Shown piece after piece: positions 1 to 8,727 of a stretch of 64,000 bases of DNA (within the stretch, counting starts at the first letter, position 1; each line of letters starts with the position of its first letter). Source of the stretch: JAWLGJ01 sp041685145. GTDB lineage: Bacteria > Pseudomonadota > Alphaproteobacteria > Rhodospirillales > Magnetospirillaceae. Under the pieces are notes generated by a model that did no database searches, was not told where the DNA came from, and saw only the letters and a list, made by a program, of their open reading frames with translations. The DNA lies in NCBI GenBank assembly GCA_041685145.1, contig JAWLGJ010000004.1, positions 1-64,000 on the forward strand, given 5' to 3'. The translations under genes and the position numbers were made by a program.

Positions 1-402
1 GCTGAACGGCAGGAACGCCCAGGGCGCCCCCGCCAGCACCTCGCCGTCCATGCGCCCACTGTCGTGGTCCAGTTCCATGCGCACGAAGCGCGCCTCGACC
101 CGCGACGTCTGCCCGCCCGAGGGCTGCCCCTGGCGGCTGAACCGGTCCCAGGTGCCCCGGACATTGCGCCAAAGCGCTCGCATGTGCAGAAGCCGCATGA
201 TCCAGGGCACCGCCGCGCCCACGGCGGCGACGGCCCACCCGGCGCGGCCGCTGACCACCAGAGCCACCGCCAGCAGCAGCAGCAGGGTGACCACCGCCCA
301 TTTGGTGCCCCGCGCCAGCGCCGCCGGATTGGTGCGTGCGAACCACCGCGCCGCGAACAGGAACAGCCCCAGGACCAGGACACCGAGGAAAAGCTGCGCC
401 AC
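1..402 (-). CDS. J-domain co-chaperone-like membrane protein (partial)
   Basis: The N-terminal part of a protein whose C-terminal end lies before the window. Translating the reverse strand from a GTG at 402 gives a hydrophobic segment, a short charged stretch, a second hydrophobic segment, and then the sequence QTSRVEARFVRMELDHDSG followed by RMDGEVLAG. That pattern is typical of alphaproteobacterial DnaJ-family proteins (DjlA-like), in which the J domain is at the far C-terminus. The J domain itself is outside the window, so the assignment rests on the N-terminal pattern. The start is 3 bases after the stop of the VWA gene, which suggests one transcript. The GTG start is inferred from this spacing. 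Confidence 0.65.
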   Translation of the reverse strand, partial: MAQLFLGVLVLGLFLFAARWFARTNPAALARGTKWAVVTLLLLLAVALVVSGRAGWAVAAVGAAVPWIMRLLHMRALWRNVRGTWDRFSRQGQPSGGQTSRVEARFVRMELDHDSGRMDGEVLAGAPWAFLPFS

Positions 403-405
403 GGC

Positions 406-1119
406 CTAGCGGCCCTTCATCTGGTCGGTCAGGCGCAGCACGGCGCCGCCGCGCTTGCGGGAGTAATCCGCCAGGGCCTGGCGCCCGCCGGCGGCGAAGA
501 CCGCCACGGCCTTCAGCAGGTCGCGCAACTGCTGCGGACTGGAGGGATCAAAGCGCAGGCAGGCGCCGCCGGACAGCCGCGCGATGTGGCCGAAGGCGTT
601 GGCCGCCACCGGGTCGTGGCCCTCGTGGAACAGGAAGACCGGCGTGTTCAGCACCCCAAGTTCCCCGGCGGCGGCGGCAAGGCGGTCGACCTCCTCCTCC
701 ATGCAGTCGCCGACGAAGACGACGGCGTTGACCCGCCGCGCCCGGGCCTCGCGCACGGCGTGGCGCAACACGCGCTCGATCTGGGTCTGCCCGGCGAGGC
801 AGCGCACCGTCTGCATCAGGCGCAGCAGCTTGTCGGCGTCGGTCAGCCAGGGGGTGGCCTTGAACTCGCCGAACCCCCGGTAATAGGCCACCTGCATCTC
901 CAGCCCGCCCAGCGCCGCCGCCTCCTGGAACATCTCGGCCTGGATATTGGCGGCGCGGTCCCAGGCTGGCTCGCGGCTGGCGGTGGCGTCGATGGCGAAC
1001 AGCAGCCGCCCGCGCCCCGCCGTGGGCCGGGGGGCGGCCGCCGCTTGGCGCAGGAACGCCTCGATCTCGGACGGGGACGACCCCCGCGAGGGCAGCCTGC
1101 TGTTGTCGTCGCCGCTCAT
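406..1119 (-). CDS. VWA domain-containing protein
   Basis: 237 aa. After a polar N-terminus the chain enters a von Willebrand A-like fold: the strand LLFAIDATASRE (about residues 39-50) carries a modified MIDAS start (DATAS in place of DxSxS), and a second strand VNAVVFVGDCMEE follows near residue 130. It lies directly upstream of the J-domain gene, a pairing I recall from other alphaproteobacteria. VWA proteins of this kind usually act in protein assembly or metal-dependent interactions. No specific substrate can be read from the sequence. There is no signal peptide, so it is probably cytoplasmic. Confidence 0.75.
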   Translation of the reverse strand: MSGDDNSRLPSRGSSPSEIEAFLRQAAAAPRPTAGRGRLLFAIDATASREPAWDRAANIQAEMFQEAAALGGLEMQVAYYRGFGEFKATPWLTDADKLLRLMQTVRCLAGQTQIERVLRHAVREARARRVNAVVFVGDCMEEEVDRLAAAAGELGVLNTPVFLFHEGHDPVAANAFGHIARLSGGACLRFDPSSPQQLRDLLKAVAVFAAGGRQALADYSRKRGGAVLRLTDQMKGR

Positions 1120-1203
1120 GGACTCCGATTAACCCAGGGTGGCAGGGCCCGCAAGCCCAACGAGGCGGACATGGCACCGCCGCGGTCCCGGAACAAGGCG
1201 GCG

Positions 1204-1662
1204 CTACGCCGGACGGCGCGCCGAAAGCGCCAGCAGCACCCCGACCACCACCAGCACCGCCCCCACCGCCAGAAAGCCCAGATCCCACAGCAACACGTTG
1301 TCGACGTCGGTGCGGACATGGTGCAGGCCCAGCAGGTGGTGGTCGATCACGCCCTCGACGAGGTTGAACAGCCCCGCCCCCGCCAGAATGCCGCCCGCCA
1401 GCCGCCGCCCCGACCCCGGCGCCACCAGTTCCGCCCGCGCCCGCCACAGCAGCACGATTCCCAACACCGCCAGCACCCAGGTCGCGACATGGAAGAAACC
1501 GTCGGCGGTGATGTTCAGAGCCAGATTGCCGCTGATCGCCGGATCATCGACGGCCCTCAGCATGTGATGCCATTGCAGCACCTGATGCAGAACTATGCCG
1601 TCGAAGAACCCGCCCAGCGACAGCCCCAGCACGACGGCGGCGGTCGGCAAGCCTTTCATCAT
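1204..1662 (-). CDS. DUF2243 family membrane protein
   Basis: 152 aa with four predicted membrane helices. The N-terminus has the family pattern GGFFDGIVLHQVLQWHHM (about residues 17-34), and a second histidine-rich stretch IDHHLLGLHH lies near residue 110. Both fit the DUF2243 (COG4329) family of inner-membrane proteins. The paired histidines could bind a metal or heme, but the function is unknown. The gene stands alone, transcribed away from metH in the sense that metH ends just beyond it on the same strand with a 49-base gap. Confidence 0.8.
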   Translation of the reverse strand: MMKGLPTAAVVLGLSLGGFFDGIVLHQVLQWHHMLRAVDDPAISGNLALNITADGFFHVATWVLAVLGIVLLWRARAELVAPGSGRRLAGGILAGAGLFNLVEGVIDHHLLGLHHVRTDVDNVLLWDLGFLAVGAVLVVVGVLLALSARRPA

Positions 1663-1711
1663 GAAGAAAACGGCGGGACGGCCGGATGGTTCACGGCCTG
1701 CGCAGCGGCCC

Positions 1712-4700
1712 CTACACCCCGAAATACTTCGCCTGCGGGTGCAGCACGACGATGGCGCTGGTGCTCTGTTCCGGTTCCAGTTGGTACTCGTCCGAGAGGC
1801 TGATGCCGATGCGCTCGGCGCCCAGCAGGTCGAGGATCTGGTTCTGGTCCTCCAGGTTGGGGCAGGCCGGGTAGCCGAAGCTGTAGCGCGAGCCGCGGTA
1901 GTTCTGCTTCAGCAGCGCGTCGATGTCGCGGGCGTCCTCGGCGGCGAAGCCGAGTTCGGCGCGGATGCGCTTGTGGACGTATTCGGCCAGCGCCTCGGCC
2001 ATCTCCACCGACAGGCCGTGCAGGTAGAGATAGTCCTTGTAGCGGTCCTGCTCGAACCACTGCCGCGCCACCTCCGAGGCCTGCCGACCCATCGTCACCA
2101 CCTGCAACCCCGCCACGTCGCGCTCGCCCGTGGAGACATCGCGGAAGAAATCAGCCATGCACAGGCCGCCCTCCTTGTCCTGGCGCGGGAAGGCGAAACG
2201 CGCCACCGGCGTCTCGCCGTCCTCGTCGAACAGGATGACTGTGTCGCCGTCGCTGGCCGCCTTCCAATAGCCGTAGGCCGCCTGCGGCCGCAGGATGGCG
2301 TCGTCCTCGCAGCGTTTGAGCATGTCGGTAACGATGGGCCGCAACTCCTTGGCCGCCCAGGCCCGGAACTCGGCCAGCGACCGCCCCGCCTTGCGATAGC
2401 CCCAGTGGAACTGGAACAGCATGGTCTCGTTCAGATAGGGCAGCACGTTGCGCAGCGGCACGTCCTCGATGAGGCGGGCGCCCCAGAACGGCGGCGTCGG
2501 CACGTCGTGCTGGCGGCGCAGTTCCTCGCGCCGGGTCTTCACCTCGTCCCAATCGACGGGGCGCTGCGGCACCGCCTGCGCGGCCCCCGGCTTTTTACGC
2601 GACGAGGGCCGCGCCAGGCGCTGCGCGCGGCGTTCGGCCAGATAGTCGTCGAAGCCCCGCGCGGCCACGCGCGCCATCAGGTCCAGCCCGTCGAAGGCGT
2701 CGCGGGCATAGGCCACCCGCCCGGCGCCATAGGCGGCGGCGCAGTCCTCCTCGACATAGGCCCGCGTCAGCGCCGCGCCGCCCAGCAGCACCGGCAGGTC
2801 CAGGCCCTCGCGGGTCATCTCCTCCAGGTTCTCGCGCATGACGACGGTGGACTTCACCAGCAGGCCCGACATGCCCACGGCGTCGGCCTTGTGCTCCTTG
2901 GCGGCCTGGATGATGGCGCCCACCGGCTGCTTGATGCCCAGATTGACCACCTTGTAGCCGTTGTTGGTAAGGATGATGTCCACCAGGTTCTTGCCGATGT
3001 CGTGGACGTCGCCCTTCACCGTCGCCAGGACGATGGTGCCCTTTTCTTGGCCGTCGGCCTTCTCCATGTGCGGCTCCAGATGGGCGACGGCGGCCTTCAT
3101 GGTCTCGGCAGATTGCAGCACGAAGGGAAGCTGCATCTTGCCGGCGCCGAACAGTTCGCCCACCACCTTCATGCCGCCCAGCAGCAGTTCGTTGATGATG
3201 TCCAGCGGCTTCCAGGTCGCCAGCGCCTCGTCGAGGTCGTCCTCCAATCCGGTCCGGTCGCCGTCGACGATGCGCTGCTTCAGGCGCTCCTCCACCGTCG
3301 CCGGGCGCTGCTTTTGGGCGGCGTCGGCGGCGGTGCGGCCCTCGAACAGGCGGATGAAGGCGTGCAGGGGGTCGTGGCCCTCGGCGCGGCGGTCGAAGAT
3401 CAGATCCTCGGCGGCCTTGACCTCCGCCTCGGGAACGGTGTGCAGGGGCTTGATCTTCGAGACATGCACGATCGCCCCGGTCATGCCCCGGCGCACGGCG
3501 TGGTCGAGGAACACCGAATTGAGCACATGCCGCGCCGCCGCCTTCAGCCCGAACGAGACGTTCGACAGGCCCAGGATGATCTGGCAGTCGGGCAGTTCCG
3601 TGGCGATGCGCTCGATGGCGTCCAGGGTCTCGATCGCCAGGCGGCGGTCGTCGTCGTTGCCGGTGCAGATGGTGAAGGTCAGCGGGTCGAACAGCAGGTC
3701 CGACGCCGGCAGGCCATGCTTGTTGACGGCAAAATCGTACAGGCGCTTGGCTATGGCCACCTTCTGGTCGGCCGTCTTCGCCATGCCGTCCTCGTCGATG
3801 GTCAGGGCGATGACGGCGGCGCCGTGCCTGCGCGCCAGTTCCAGGCGCCTCGCCGCCTCCTCCTCGCCGTTCTCGAAATTGATCGAGTTGATGATCGGCT
3901 TGCCGCCATAGAGCTTCAGCGCCGCCTCCAGCACCGGCAACTCGGTGGAATCGATCACCAGCGGCGCCGTCACCGAACCGCGCAGGCGCTCCACCACGGC
4001 CCGCATGTCGCGCGCCTCGTCGCGGCCGACAAAGGCGGTGCAGACGTCGAGGGTGTGGCTCCCCTCGCGCACCTGCCCGCGGGCCATCGCCACGATGCCG
4101 TCCCAGTCCTCGGCGTCCTGAAGCTCGCGGAATTTCTTGGAGCCGTTGGCGTTGCAGCGCTCGCCGATGGACAGGAAGGCGTTTTCCTGGCGCAGCGCCA
4201 CCTGGTTGTACAGCGAGGCCACCGAGGGCACCCACACCGGCCGCCGCGCCACCGGCGCCGGACGCGCGGCGCCGCCGCCGCGACGGCGCAGCATGGCGTC
4301 GATGGCGGCGGTGTGCTCGGGGCTGGAACCGCAGCAGGAGCCGACGAGATTGACCCCGTCCTCGGTGATGAAACGCTCGTGCCAGGCGGCCATCTCCTCG
4401 GGCGTCAGGGGATAGACGGTCTGGCCGTCGACCAGTTCCGGCAGCCCGGCGTTGGGCTGCACCGAGATCAGCCCCGGCCAGTTGGCCGCCAGCCAGCGGA
4501 TGTGCTCGCTCATCTCCTGCGGGCCGGTGGCGCAGTTCAGGCCCATCAACGGCACGTCGAGGGCGTGCATCAGCGTCGAGGCGGCCTGGATGTCGGCGCC
4601 CACCAGCATGGTGCCGGTGGTCTCGACCGTGACCTGCACGAAGATGGGCGTCGCGGTGCCGGCGCGAGCGCGGGCGTTCTTGGCGCCGTTGACGGCGGCC

Positions 4701-5194
4701 TTGACCTGCAACGGATCCTGGCAGGTCTCGATGAGGATGGCGTCGGCGCCGCCGGCGATGAGGCCGGCACACTGCGTCGCGAAGCCCTCCTCCAGCGCGT
4801 CGTACTCGATATGCCCCAGGCTGGGCAGCTTGGTGCCCGGCCCCACCGCGCCCAGCACATAGCGCCGGCGGCCGTCGCTGAAGGTCTCGGCCGCCTCGCG
4901 CGCCAATTCCGCCGCGCGCCGGGACAGCGCGTGCGCCTCGGCCTGGAGCCCGAACTCCCCCAGGGTCACCGGCGACGCCCCAAACGTGTTGGTCTCGACC
5001 ATGTCGGCGCCGGCCTCGAAATACCGGCGGTGGATTTCGCGGATGACGTCCGGGCGCGTGCGCGTCAGCACGTCGGTGCAGTTCTCGTGCCCCTCGAAGT
5101 CGTCCAGCGTCAGGTCCATCGCCTGCACCAGCGATCCCATGCCGCCGTCGCAGAGCAGAACACGGTCGCGGAGATGGTCGAGAATGTCGGTCAT
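1712..5194 (-). CDS. metH: cobalamin-dependent methionine synthase
   Basis: 1160 aa, slightly shorter than the E. coli enzyme (1227). It transfers a methyl group from 5-methyltetrahydrofolate through cobalamin to homocysteine. All four modules are visible. The homocysteine domain has zinc ligands Cys221 and Cys287/288 in GLNCATGP and GSCCGSSPEHTAA. A pterin-binding domain follows. The cobalamin domain has the His-on motif GDVHDIGKN near residue 730. A C-terminal AdoMet-reactivation domain starts at about residue 880. The start is the ATG at 5194, 8 bases after the metF stop. The open frame continues upstream, but that part overlaps metF and is not homologous. The enzyme needs cobalamin. I see no B12 riboswitch in the short gaps nearby. 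Confidence 0.97.
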   Translation of the reverse strand: MTDILDHLRDRVLLCDGGMGSLVQAMDLTLDDFEGHENCTDVLTRTRPDVIREIHRRYFEAGADMVETNTFGASPVTLGEFGLQAEAHALSRRAAELAREAAETFSDGRRRYVLGAVGPGTKLPSLGHIEYDALEEGFATQCAGLIAGGADAILIETCQDPLQVKAAVNGAKNARARAGTATPIFVQVTVETTGTMLVGADIQAASTLMHALDVPLMGLNCATGPQEMSEHIRWLAANWPGLISVQPNAGLPELVDGQTVYPLTPEEMAAWHERFITEDGVNLVGSCCGSSPEHTAAIDAMLRRRGGGAARPAPVARRPVWVPSVASLYNQVALRQENAFLSIGERCNANGSKKFRELQDAEDWDGIVAMARGQVREGSHTLDVCTAFVGRDEARDMRAVVERLRGSVTAPLVIDSTELPVLEAALKLYGGKPIINSINFENGEEEAARRLELARRHGAAVIALTIDEDGMAKTADQKVAIAKRLYDFAVNKHGLPASDLLFDPLTFTICTGNDDDRRLAIETLDAIERIATELPDCQIILGLSNVSFGLKAAARHVLNSVFLDHAVRRGMTGAIVHVSKIKPLHTVPEAEVKAAEDLIFDRRAEGHDPLHAFIRLFEGRTAADAAQKQRPATVEERLKQRIVDGDRTGLEDDLDEALATWKPLDIINELLLGGMKVVGELFGAGKMQLPFVLQSAETMKAAVAHLEPHMEKADGQEKGTIVLATVKGDVHDIGKNLVDIILTNNGYKVVNLGIKQPVGAIIQAAKEHKADAVGMSGLLVKSTVVMRENLEEMTREGLDLPVLLGGAALTRAYVEEDCAAAYGAGRVAYARDAFDGLDLMARVAARGFDDYLAERRAQRLARPSSRKKPGAAQAVPQRPVDWDEVKTRREELRRQHDVPTPPFWGARLIEDVPLRNVLPYLNETMLFQFHWGYRKAGRSLAEFRAWAAKELRPIVTDMLKRCEDDAILRPQAAYGYWKAASDGDTVILFDEDGETPVARFAFPRQDKEGGLCMADFFRDVSTGERDVAGLQVVTMGRQASEVARQWFEQDRYKDYLYLHGLSVEMAEALAEYVHKRIRAELGFAAEDARDIDALLKQNYRGSRYSFGYPACPNLEDQNQILDLLGAERIGISLSDEYQLEPEQSTSAIVVLHPQAKYFGV

Positions 5195-5202
5195 CGCTTC
5201 CC

Positions 5203-6078
5203 TTATTCGGCAGCTTTGGGCCGCACGCCCAGGATATGGCAGATGGCGAAGGTGAGATCGGCGCGGTTCAGGGTGTAGAAGTGGAACTCCCGCACCCCGT
5301 CGGCGGCCAGGGCCCGGCATTGCTCGGCGGCGACGGTGGCGGCGACCAGCTTGCGGGTTTCGGGGTCGTCGTCGAGGCCGGCGAACAGTTCCGCCATCCA
5401 CTCGGGGACCGAGGCGCCGCACATATTGGAGAACCTCACCACCTGCGCGAAGTTCGTCACCGGCAGGATGCCGGGGACGATGGGCACCGTGATGCCGGCG
5501 GCGGCGACGCGGTCCATGAAACGGCGGAAGGCATCGACATCGAAGAAATACTGCGTGATGGCGCGGGTGGCGCCAGCGTCGATCTTGCGCTTCAGGTTGT
5601 CGATGTCGGCCTCGGGGCTGGCGGCCTCGGGATGGGTTTCGGGATAGGCGGCCACCGAGATCTCGAAATCGGCGATGCGCTTAAGCCCCGCCACCAGGTC
5701 GCCGGCATAGGCATAGCCCCCGGGGTGCGGCACATAGCGTTCGCCGATGCCCTCCGGCGGGTCGCCGCGCAGGGCGACGATATGGCGGATGCCCGCCTCC
5801 CAATAGCGCCGCGCCACGGCATCGATGTCGTCGCGGCCGGCGCCGACGCAGGTCAGATGCGCCGCCGGAACCATCGAGGTCTCGCGACGGATGCGCACGA
5901 CGGTATCGTGGGTGCGCTCGCGGGTGGTGCCGCCGGCGCCGTAGGTGACCGAGACAAATTTCGGCGCCAACGGCTCCAGCCGCTTGAGGCTGTTCCACAG
6001 GGTGTCTTGCATCTTCTCCGTCTTGGGCGGGAAGAATTCGAACGACACCTGAATGTCGGTGGGCGCCAACGCCGCCAC
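5203..6078 (-). CDS. metF: methylenetetrahydrofolate reductase
   Basis: About 291 aa. It reduces 5,10-methylenetetrahydrofolate to the methyl donor used by MetH. The N-terminal family signature SFEFFPPKTEKM is near residues 13-24, followed by VSVTYGAGG, the HLTCVG strand and the FAD-barrel motif ALRGDPPEG. The C-terminal pattern EFHFYTLNRADL completes the fold. No ATG is positioned well in this frame, so I chose GTG at 6078, which gives a short leader before the conserved first strand. A TTG 9 bases downstream or a later GTG is possible. It lies 35 bases after the ArsR-methyltransferase gene and 8 bases before metH, so the three form one operon. Confidence 0.95.
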   Translation of the reverse strand: MAALAPTDIQVSFEFFPPKTEKMQDTLWNSLKRLEPLAPKFVSVTYGAGGTTRERTHDTVVRIRRETSMVPAAHLTCVGAGRDDIDAVARRYWEAGIRHIVALRGDPPEGIGERYVPHPGGYAYAGDLVAGLKRIADFEISVAAYPETHPEAASPEADIDNLKRKIDAGATRAITQYFFDVDAFRRFMDRVAAAGITVPIVPGILPVTNFAQVVRFSNMCGASVPEWMAELFAGLDDDPETRKLVAATVAAEQCRALAADGVREFHFYTLNRADLTFAICHILGVRPKAAE

Positions 6079-6113
6079 CGGCAGCCGGCAGGCGCGCGCC
6101 TTTGCATCTGCGC

Positions 6114-7088
6114 TCAAACGTCCTCTCCCCTTGTCTCGTTGTTGGCCTCGCGGCGTCCGCTCCAGACCACCACCGTCAGCGGATCGCCCGGCAACCGCAT
6201 TGGCGCCGCGGGCGCCAGCGCCGCCAGACGGAACCACGCCGCCATTTCGTCGTCGCCGAAACCCAGGCGGCGGTGATTGTGCTCGTCGCGCAGAAATTCC
6301 AGATGGTGGGGCGCGAAGTCGACCACCACCAGGCGCCCACCCGGCCGCAACACCCGCGCCGCCTCGACGAGGACGGCCTCGGGGGTGTGGGCGTAGTGCA
6401 GAACCTGATGCAGCACCGCCGCGTCCCAGGTGGCGTCGGCGAATGGCAGCCGGTACATGTCTGCCTGACGCACCGAACAGTTGCCGCACCCGGCGCGGTC
6501 GAGATGCGCCCGCGCCACCGCCAGCATCTCGCGCGAGGCGTCGATGCCGACGGCGTTGCGCACCCGCGGCCCCAGGACTTCCAGCATTCGGCCGGTGCCG
6601 GTGCCGATGTCGAGCAGATCGCGCACCGGCGCCGCCAGCACCGCCCGGCTGACGGCGGCCTCGACCTCGGCCTCGTCGACATAAAGGGACCGGATGGAAT
6701 TCCATCGGGCGGCGTTGGCGCGGAAATACGCCGCCGCCGCCTCGGCGCGGGCGCGTTTCACCTCGGCAAGGCGGCGGCGGTCGAGGGCCATCGCCTCGTC
6801 CGCCTCGGGCAGCAGCGCCAGCACCGCCCGCACCAATTGCGCCCCGGCGCCGTCGCGCACGGCGCGATAAAACACCCAGGCGCCCTCGCGGAACCGCTCC
6901 AGAAGCCCGGCGTCGCACAGCACCTTGAGGTGACGTGAAACCCGCGGCTGGCTTTGGCCCAGCACCTCGGTCAGTTCGGTCACCGTCAGTTCGCCCGCCG
7001 AGCACAGCGCCAGCAGCCGCAGGCGCGTCGGTTCGGCGGCGGCACGAATGCCCGCCAACACGGTATCGGTGCTCGCTTCGACGCTCAT
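6114..7088 (-). CDS. ArsR-family regulator fused to a SAM-dependent methyltransferase
   Basis: 324 aa from the ATG at 7088. Residues 8-85 form an ArsR winged helix (EPTRLRLLALCSAGELTV, then QSQPRVSRHLKVL). From about residue 140 there is a class I methyltransferase with the SAM motif LLDIGTGTGRM and the later strand GRLVVVDFAPH. It heads the metF-metH operon. ArsR regulators of the methionine cycle that sense S-adenosylhomocysteine (SahR) are known, and a SAM-binding domain in this position suggests a similar sensor role. Whether it also methylates a substrate is unclear. An ATG at 7100 is an alternative start, but it directly abuts the palindrome at 7101-7116, which fits better as upstream operator. 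Confidence 0.88.
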   Translation of the reverse strand: MSVEASTDTVLAGIRAAAEPTRLRLLALCSAGELTVTELTEVLGQSQPRVSRHLKVLCDAGLLERFREGAWVFYRAVRDGAGAQLVRAVLALLPEADEAMALDRRRLAEVKRARAEAAAAYFRANAARWNSIRSLYVDEAEVEAAVSRAVLAAPVRDLLDIGTGTGRMLEVLGPRVRNAVGIDASREMLAVARAHLDRAGCGNCSVRQADMYRLPFADATWDAAVLHQVLHYAHTPEAVLVEAARVLRPGGRLVVVDFAPHHLEFLRDEHNHRRLGFGDDEMAAWFRLAALAPAAPMRLPGDPLTVVVWSGRREANNETRGEDV

Positions 7089-7100
7089 GCGCACAAGCAT

Positions 7101-7116
7101 ATAAAGACATGTTTAT
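7101..7116. promoter_or_regulatory. putative ArsR-type operator upstream of the met operon
   Basis: The sequence ATAAAGACATGTTTAT is an inverted repeat of ATAAA and TTTAT around a 6-base centre, A+T-rich in a very G+C-rich region. It lies 12 bases before the chosen start of the ArsR-methyltransferase gene and 132 bases before mlaA. AT-rich palindromes of this size are typical ArsR-family operators, so autoregulation is likely. This is inference from position and symmetry. Confidence 0.5.
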
Positions 7117-7248
7117 GTGCGTCAATACCGAAGCCGTGCCAAATGGCCGCCCCCGCCGGAGCCGGCTGGCAAAAGCAATTTGCGTATGCTACCCATTCAA
7201 AAGGTCGGCCGCGCGTCGTGGTCGAGCGTCAACTTCAGGGCTGACACG

Positions 7249-8064
7249 ATGCGTCTACGGGCTACGCTGACACCTTTGGCCGGTCTCGCCGCGCTGCTGC
7301 TTGTCGCCGCGCCGGCGGCCTGGGCCGGGCCTGCCGCCGAGGACGACGCGGCGGCGGCCGCCGATCCCTTGGAGCCGATCAACCGCCAAGTCCACGCCTT
7401 CAACACCGATATGCGCGCCCTTTTCATCGGGCCGACGGTGGTGGTCTATCGCGGCGTGGTGCCCGGCTACGCCCGCAATCGGGTTTCCGATTTCCTGGCC
7501 AATCTGCGGGCGCCGGTGGTGTTTGCCAACGACCTGTTGCAGGGAGAGTTCGGCCGCGCCGCCGAGACCTTCGCCCGCTTTGGCATCAACACCACCGTCG
7601 GCCTGTTCGGCAGCCATGACGCCGCCGCCGAGATGGGTATTCCCGCCCATGACGAAGACTTCGGCCAGACCCTGGCGGTATGGGGGGTGGGAAGCGGGCC
7701 TTATCTGGTGCTGCCCATCCTCGGCCCATCCAATCTGCGCGACGCCTCGGGGTTCGTCGCCGACGCCGCCGCCGACGTTCCCAACCGCTGGGCGGCGAAC
7801 ACCGGGCGCGATGGCGCGTTGTATGCGCGAGCCGGCGGCGTGGTCGTGGACGAGTACGACCGGGTGCTGGACACGCTGACCGACATCGAGGAAAGCTCGC
7901 TCGACCCCTATGCGGCCCTGCGCAGCCTTTACCGGCAGTCGCGCCGTGCCGCCATTGCCAACGACACCGGCTTCGAGGCCCTGGAGACGCTGGAGGCACC
8001 GGACTTCGACATGGACATGAACATGGACATGGACATGCCTCCGCCCGCGTCCGGGCAGCGTTGA
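7249..8064 (+). CDS. mlaA: MlaA (VacJ)-family phospholipid transport protein
   Basis: 271 aa. MlaA sits in the outer membrane and removes mislocalised phospholipids from the outer leaflet, handing them to MlaC. The family signature DPLEPINRQVHAFN starts near residue 40. It is followed by the conserved amphipathic region with the RFGINTTVGLFG pattern. The start is the ATG at 7249, giving a clean signal peptide ending AAWA. Unlike the E. coli protein, there is no lipobox cysteine at the cleavage site. The C-terminus is a repeated Asp-Met tail. mlaC follows 24 bases later. The other Mla components (MlaFEDB) are not in this window. Confidence 0.9.
   Translation: MRLRATLTPLAGLAALLLVAAPAAWAGPAAEDDAAAAADPLEPINRQVHAFNTDMRALFIGPTVVVYRGVVPGYARNRVSDFLANLRAPVVFANDLLQGEFGRAAETFARFGINTTVGLFGSHDAAAEMGIPAHDEDFGQTLAVWGVGSGPYLVLPILGPSNLRDASGFVADAAADVPNRWAANTGRDGALYARAGGVVVDEYDRVLDTLTDIEESSLDPYAALRSLYRQSRRAAIANDTGFEALETLEAPDFDMDMNMDMDMPPPASGQR
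8008..8037 (+). repeat. hexanucleotide tandem repeat in the mlaA 3' end
   Basis: Five consecutive 6-base units, GACATG except for one AACATG, encode an alternating Asp-Met (Asn-Met) run near the MlaA C-terminus. This is seen directly. Such in-frame arrays can gain or lose units by slippage without shifting the frame. Confidence 0.85.
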
Positions 8065-8088
8065 CGACCAACGAAGGGCCCACCCCGG

Positions 8089-8718
8089 ATGAATGCCATG
8101 CCACACCGCCGCCGCGTCCTCGCCGCGCTTGCCCTGCTGCCGATGCTGCTCGTGGCGCCGCCCGCGGCCGCCGACAGCGAGTCGGCCCGCAATTTCGTCC
8201 AGACGGTCGCCGGCGACGCCGTCGCCATCGCGGCCGATCAGGCGACGCCGCTTTCGCAGCGGCTGGACCAATACGACGCCCTGTTCCGGCAGCACTTCGC
8301 GCTGCCCCAGATCTCGCGTTTCGTCCTGGGCCGCTATTGGCGCGGCGCGAGCGAGGATGAACAGCGCCGCTTCATCGAATTGTTCTCGGAGTGGACGGTG
8401 CTGACCTGGGCCGAACGCTTCGAGGGCTACAGCGGCGAAACGGTCGAGACCGGCCGCGTGGCGCCAGACGGCGAGGCCGGCTGGTTCGTGGAAAGCATCA
8501 TCCAGCGCCCCGACGAGCCGCCGGTGACGGCCGTCTGGCGCCTGCGCGAGACCGACGACGGCTTCAAGATCGTCGACATGATCGTCGAGGGCACCAGCAT
8601 GGCCATCACCCAGCGTTCGGACTATGCCTCGCGCATCCGCAACGCCGGCGGCCTGCAACCCTTGATGGCCGAGATGGAGCAACGGGTCGACCGCAAGCGC
8701 CGCAACCTGCTGGGCTGA
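8089..8718 (+). CDS. mlaC: MlaC (Ttg2D)-family periplasmic phospholipid carrier
   Basis: 209 aa with a signal peptide (twin-basic N-terminus, hydrophobic core, AAA-type cleavage near residue 28). The mature protein has the family pattern FVQTVAGDAVAIAADQ, then LPQISRFVLGRYWRGASE, and the late strand GFKIVDMIVEGTSMA. MlaC shuttles phospholipids between MlaA and the inner-membrane MlaFEDB complex. It follows mlaA directly, so the two are probably cotranscribed. It ends 9 bases before the convergent hydrolase-OsmC gene, with no obvious terminator hairpin between them. Confidence 0.9.
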   Translation: MNAMPHRRRVLAALALLPMLLVAPPAAADSESARNFVQTVAGDAVAIAADQATPLSQRLDQYDALFRQHFALPQISRFVLGRYWRGASEDEQRRFIELFSEWTVLTWAERFEGYSGETVETGRVAPDGEAGWFVESIIQRPDEPPVTAVWRLRETDDGFKIVDMIVEGTSMAITQRSDYASRIRNAGGLQPLMAEMEQRVDRKRRNLLG

Positions 8719-8727
8719 TCGCCCTGT

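Noticed and set aside
1595..5278. A 1227-codon open frame on the + strand
   Set aside because: It lies antisense to metH. The frame is open because of the high G+C codon pattern, and its translation is low-complexity and His/Arg/Gly-rich with no family pattern.
5195..5422. N-terminal extension of MetH by 76 codons
   Set aside because: The extension overlaps metF in another frame and lacks homology. MTDILDHLRD with the homocysteine domain right after it is the natural start.
6079..6113. ATG at about 6107 as the metF start
   Set aside because: That ATG is in a different frame. Only GTG, TTG or CTG codons are available in the metF frame before the conserved strand.
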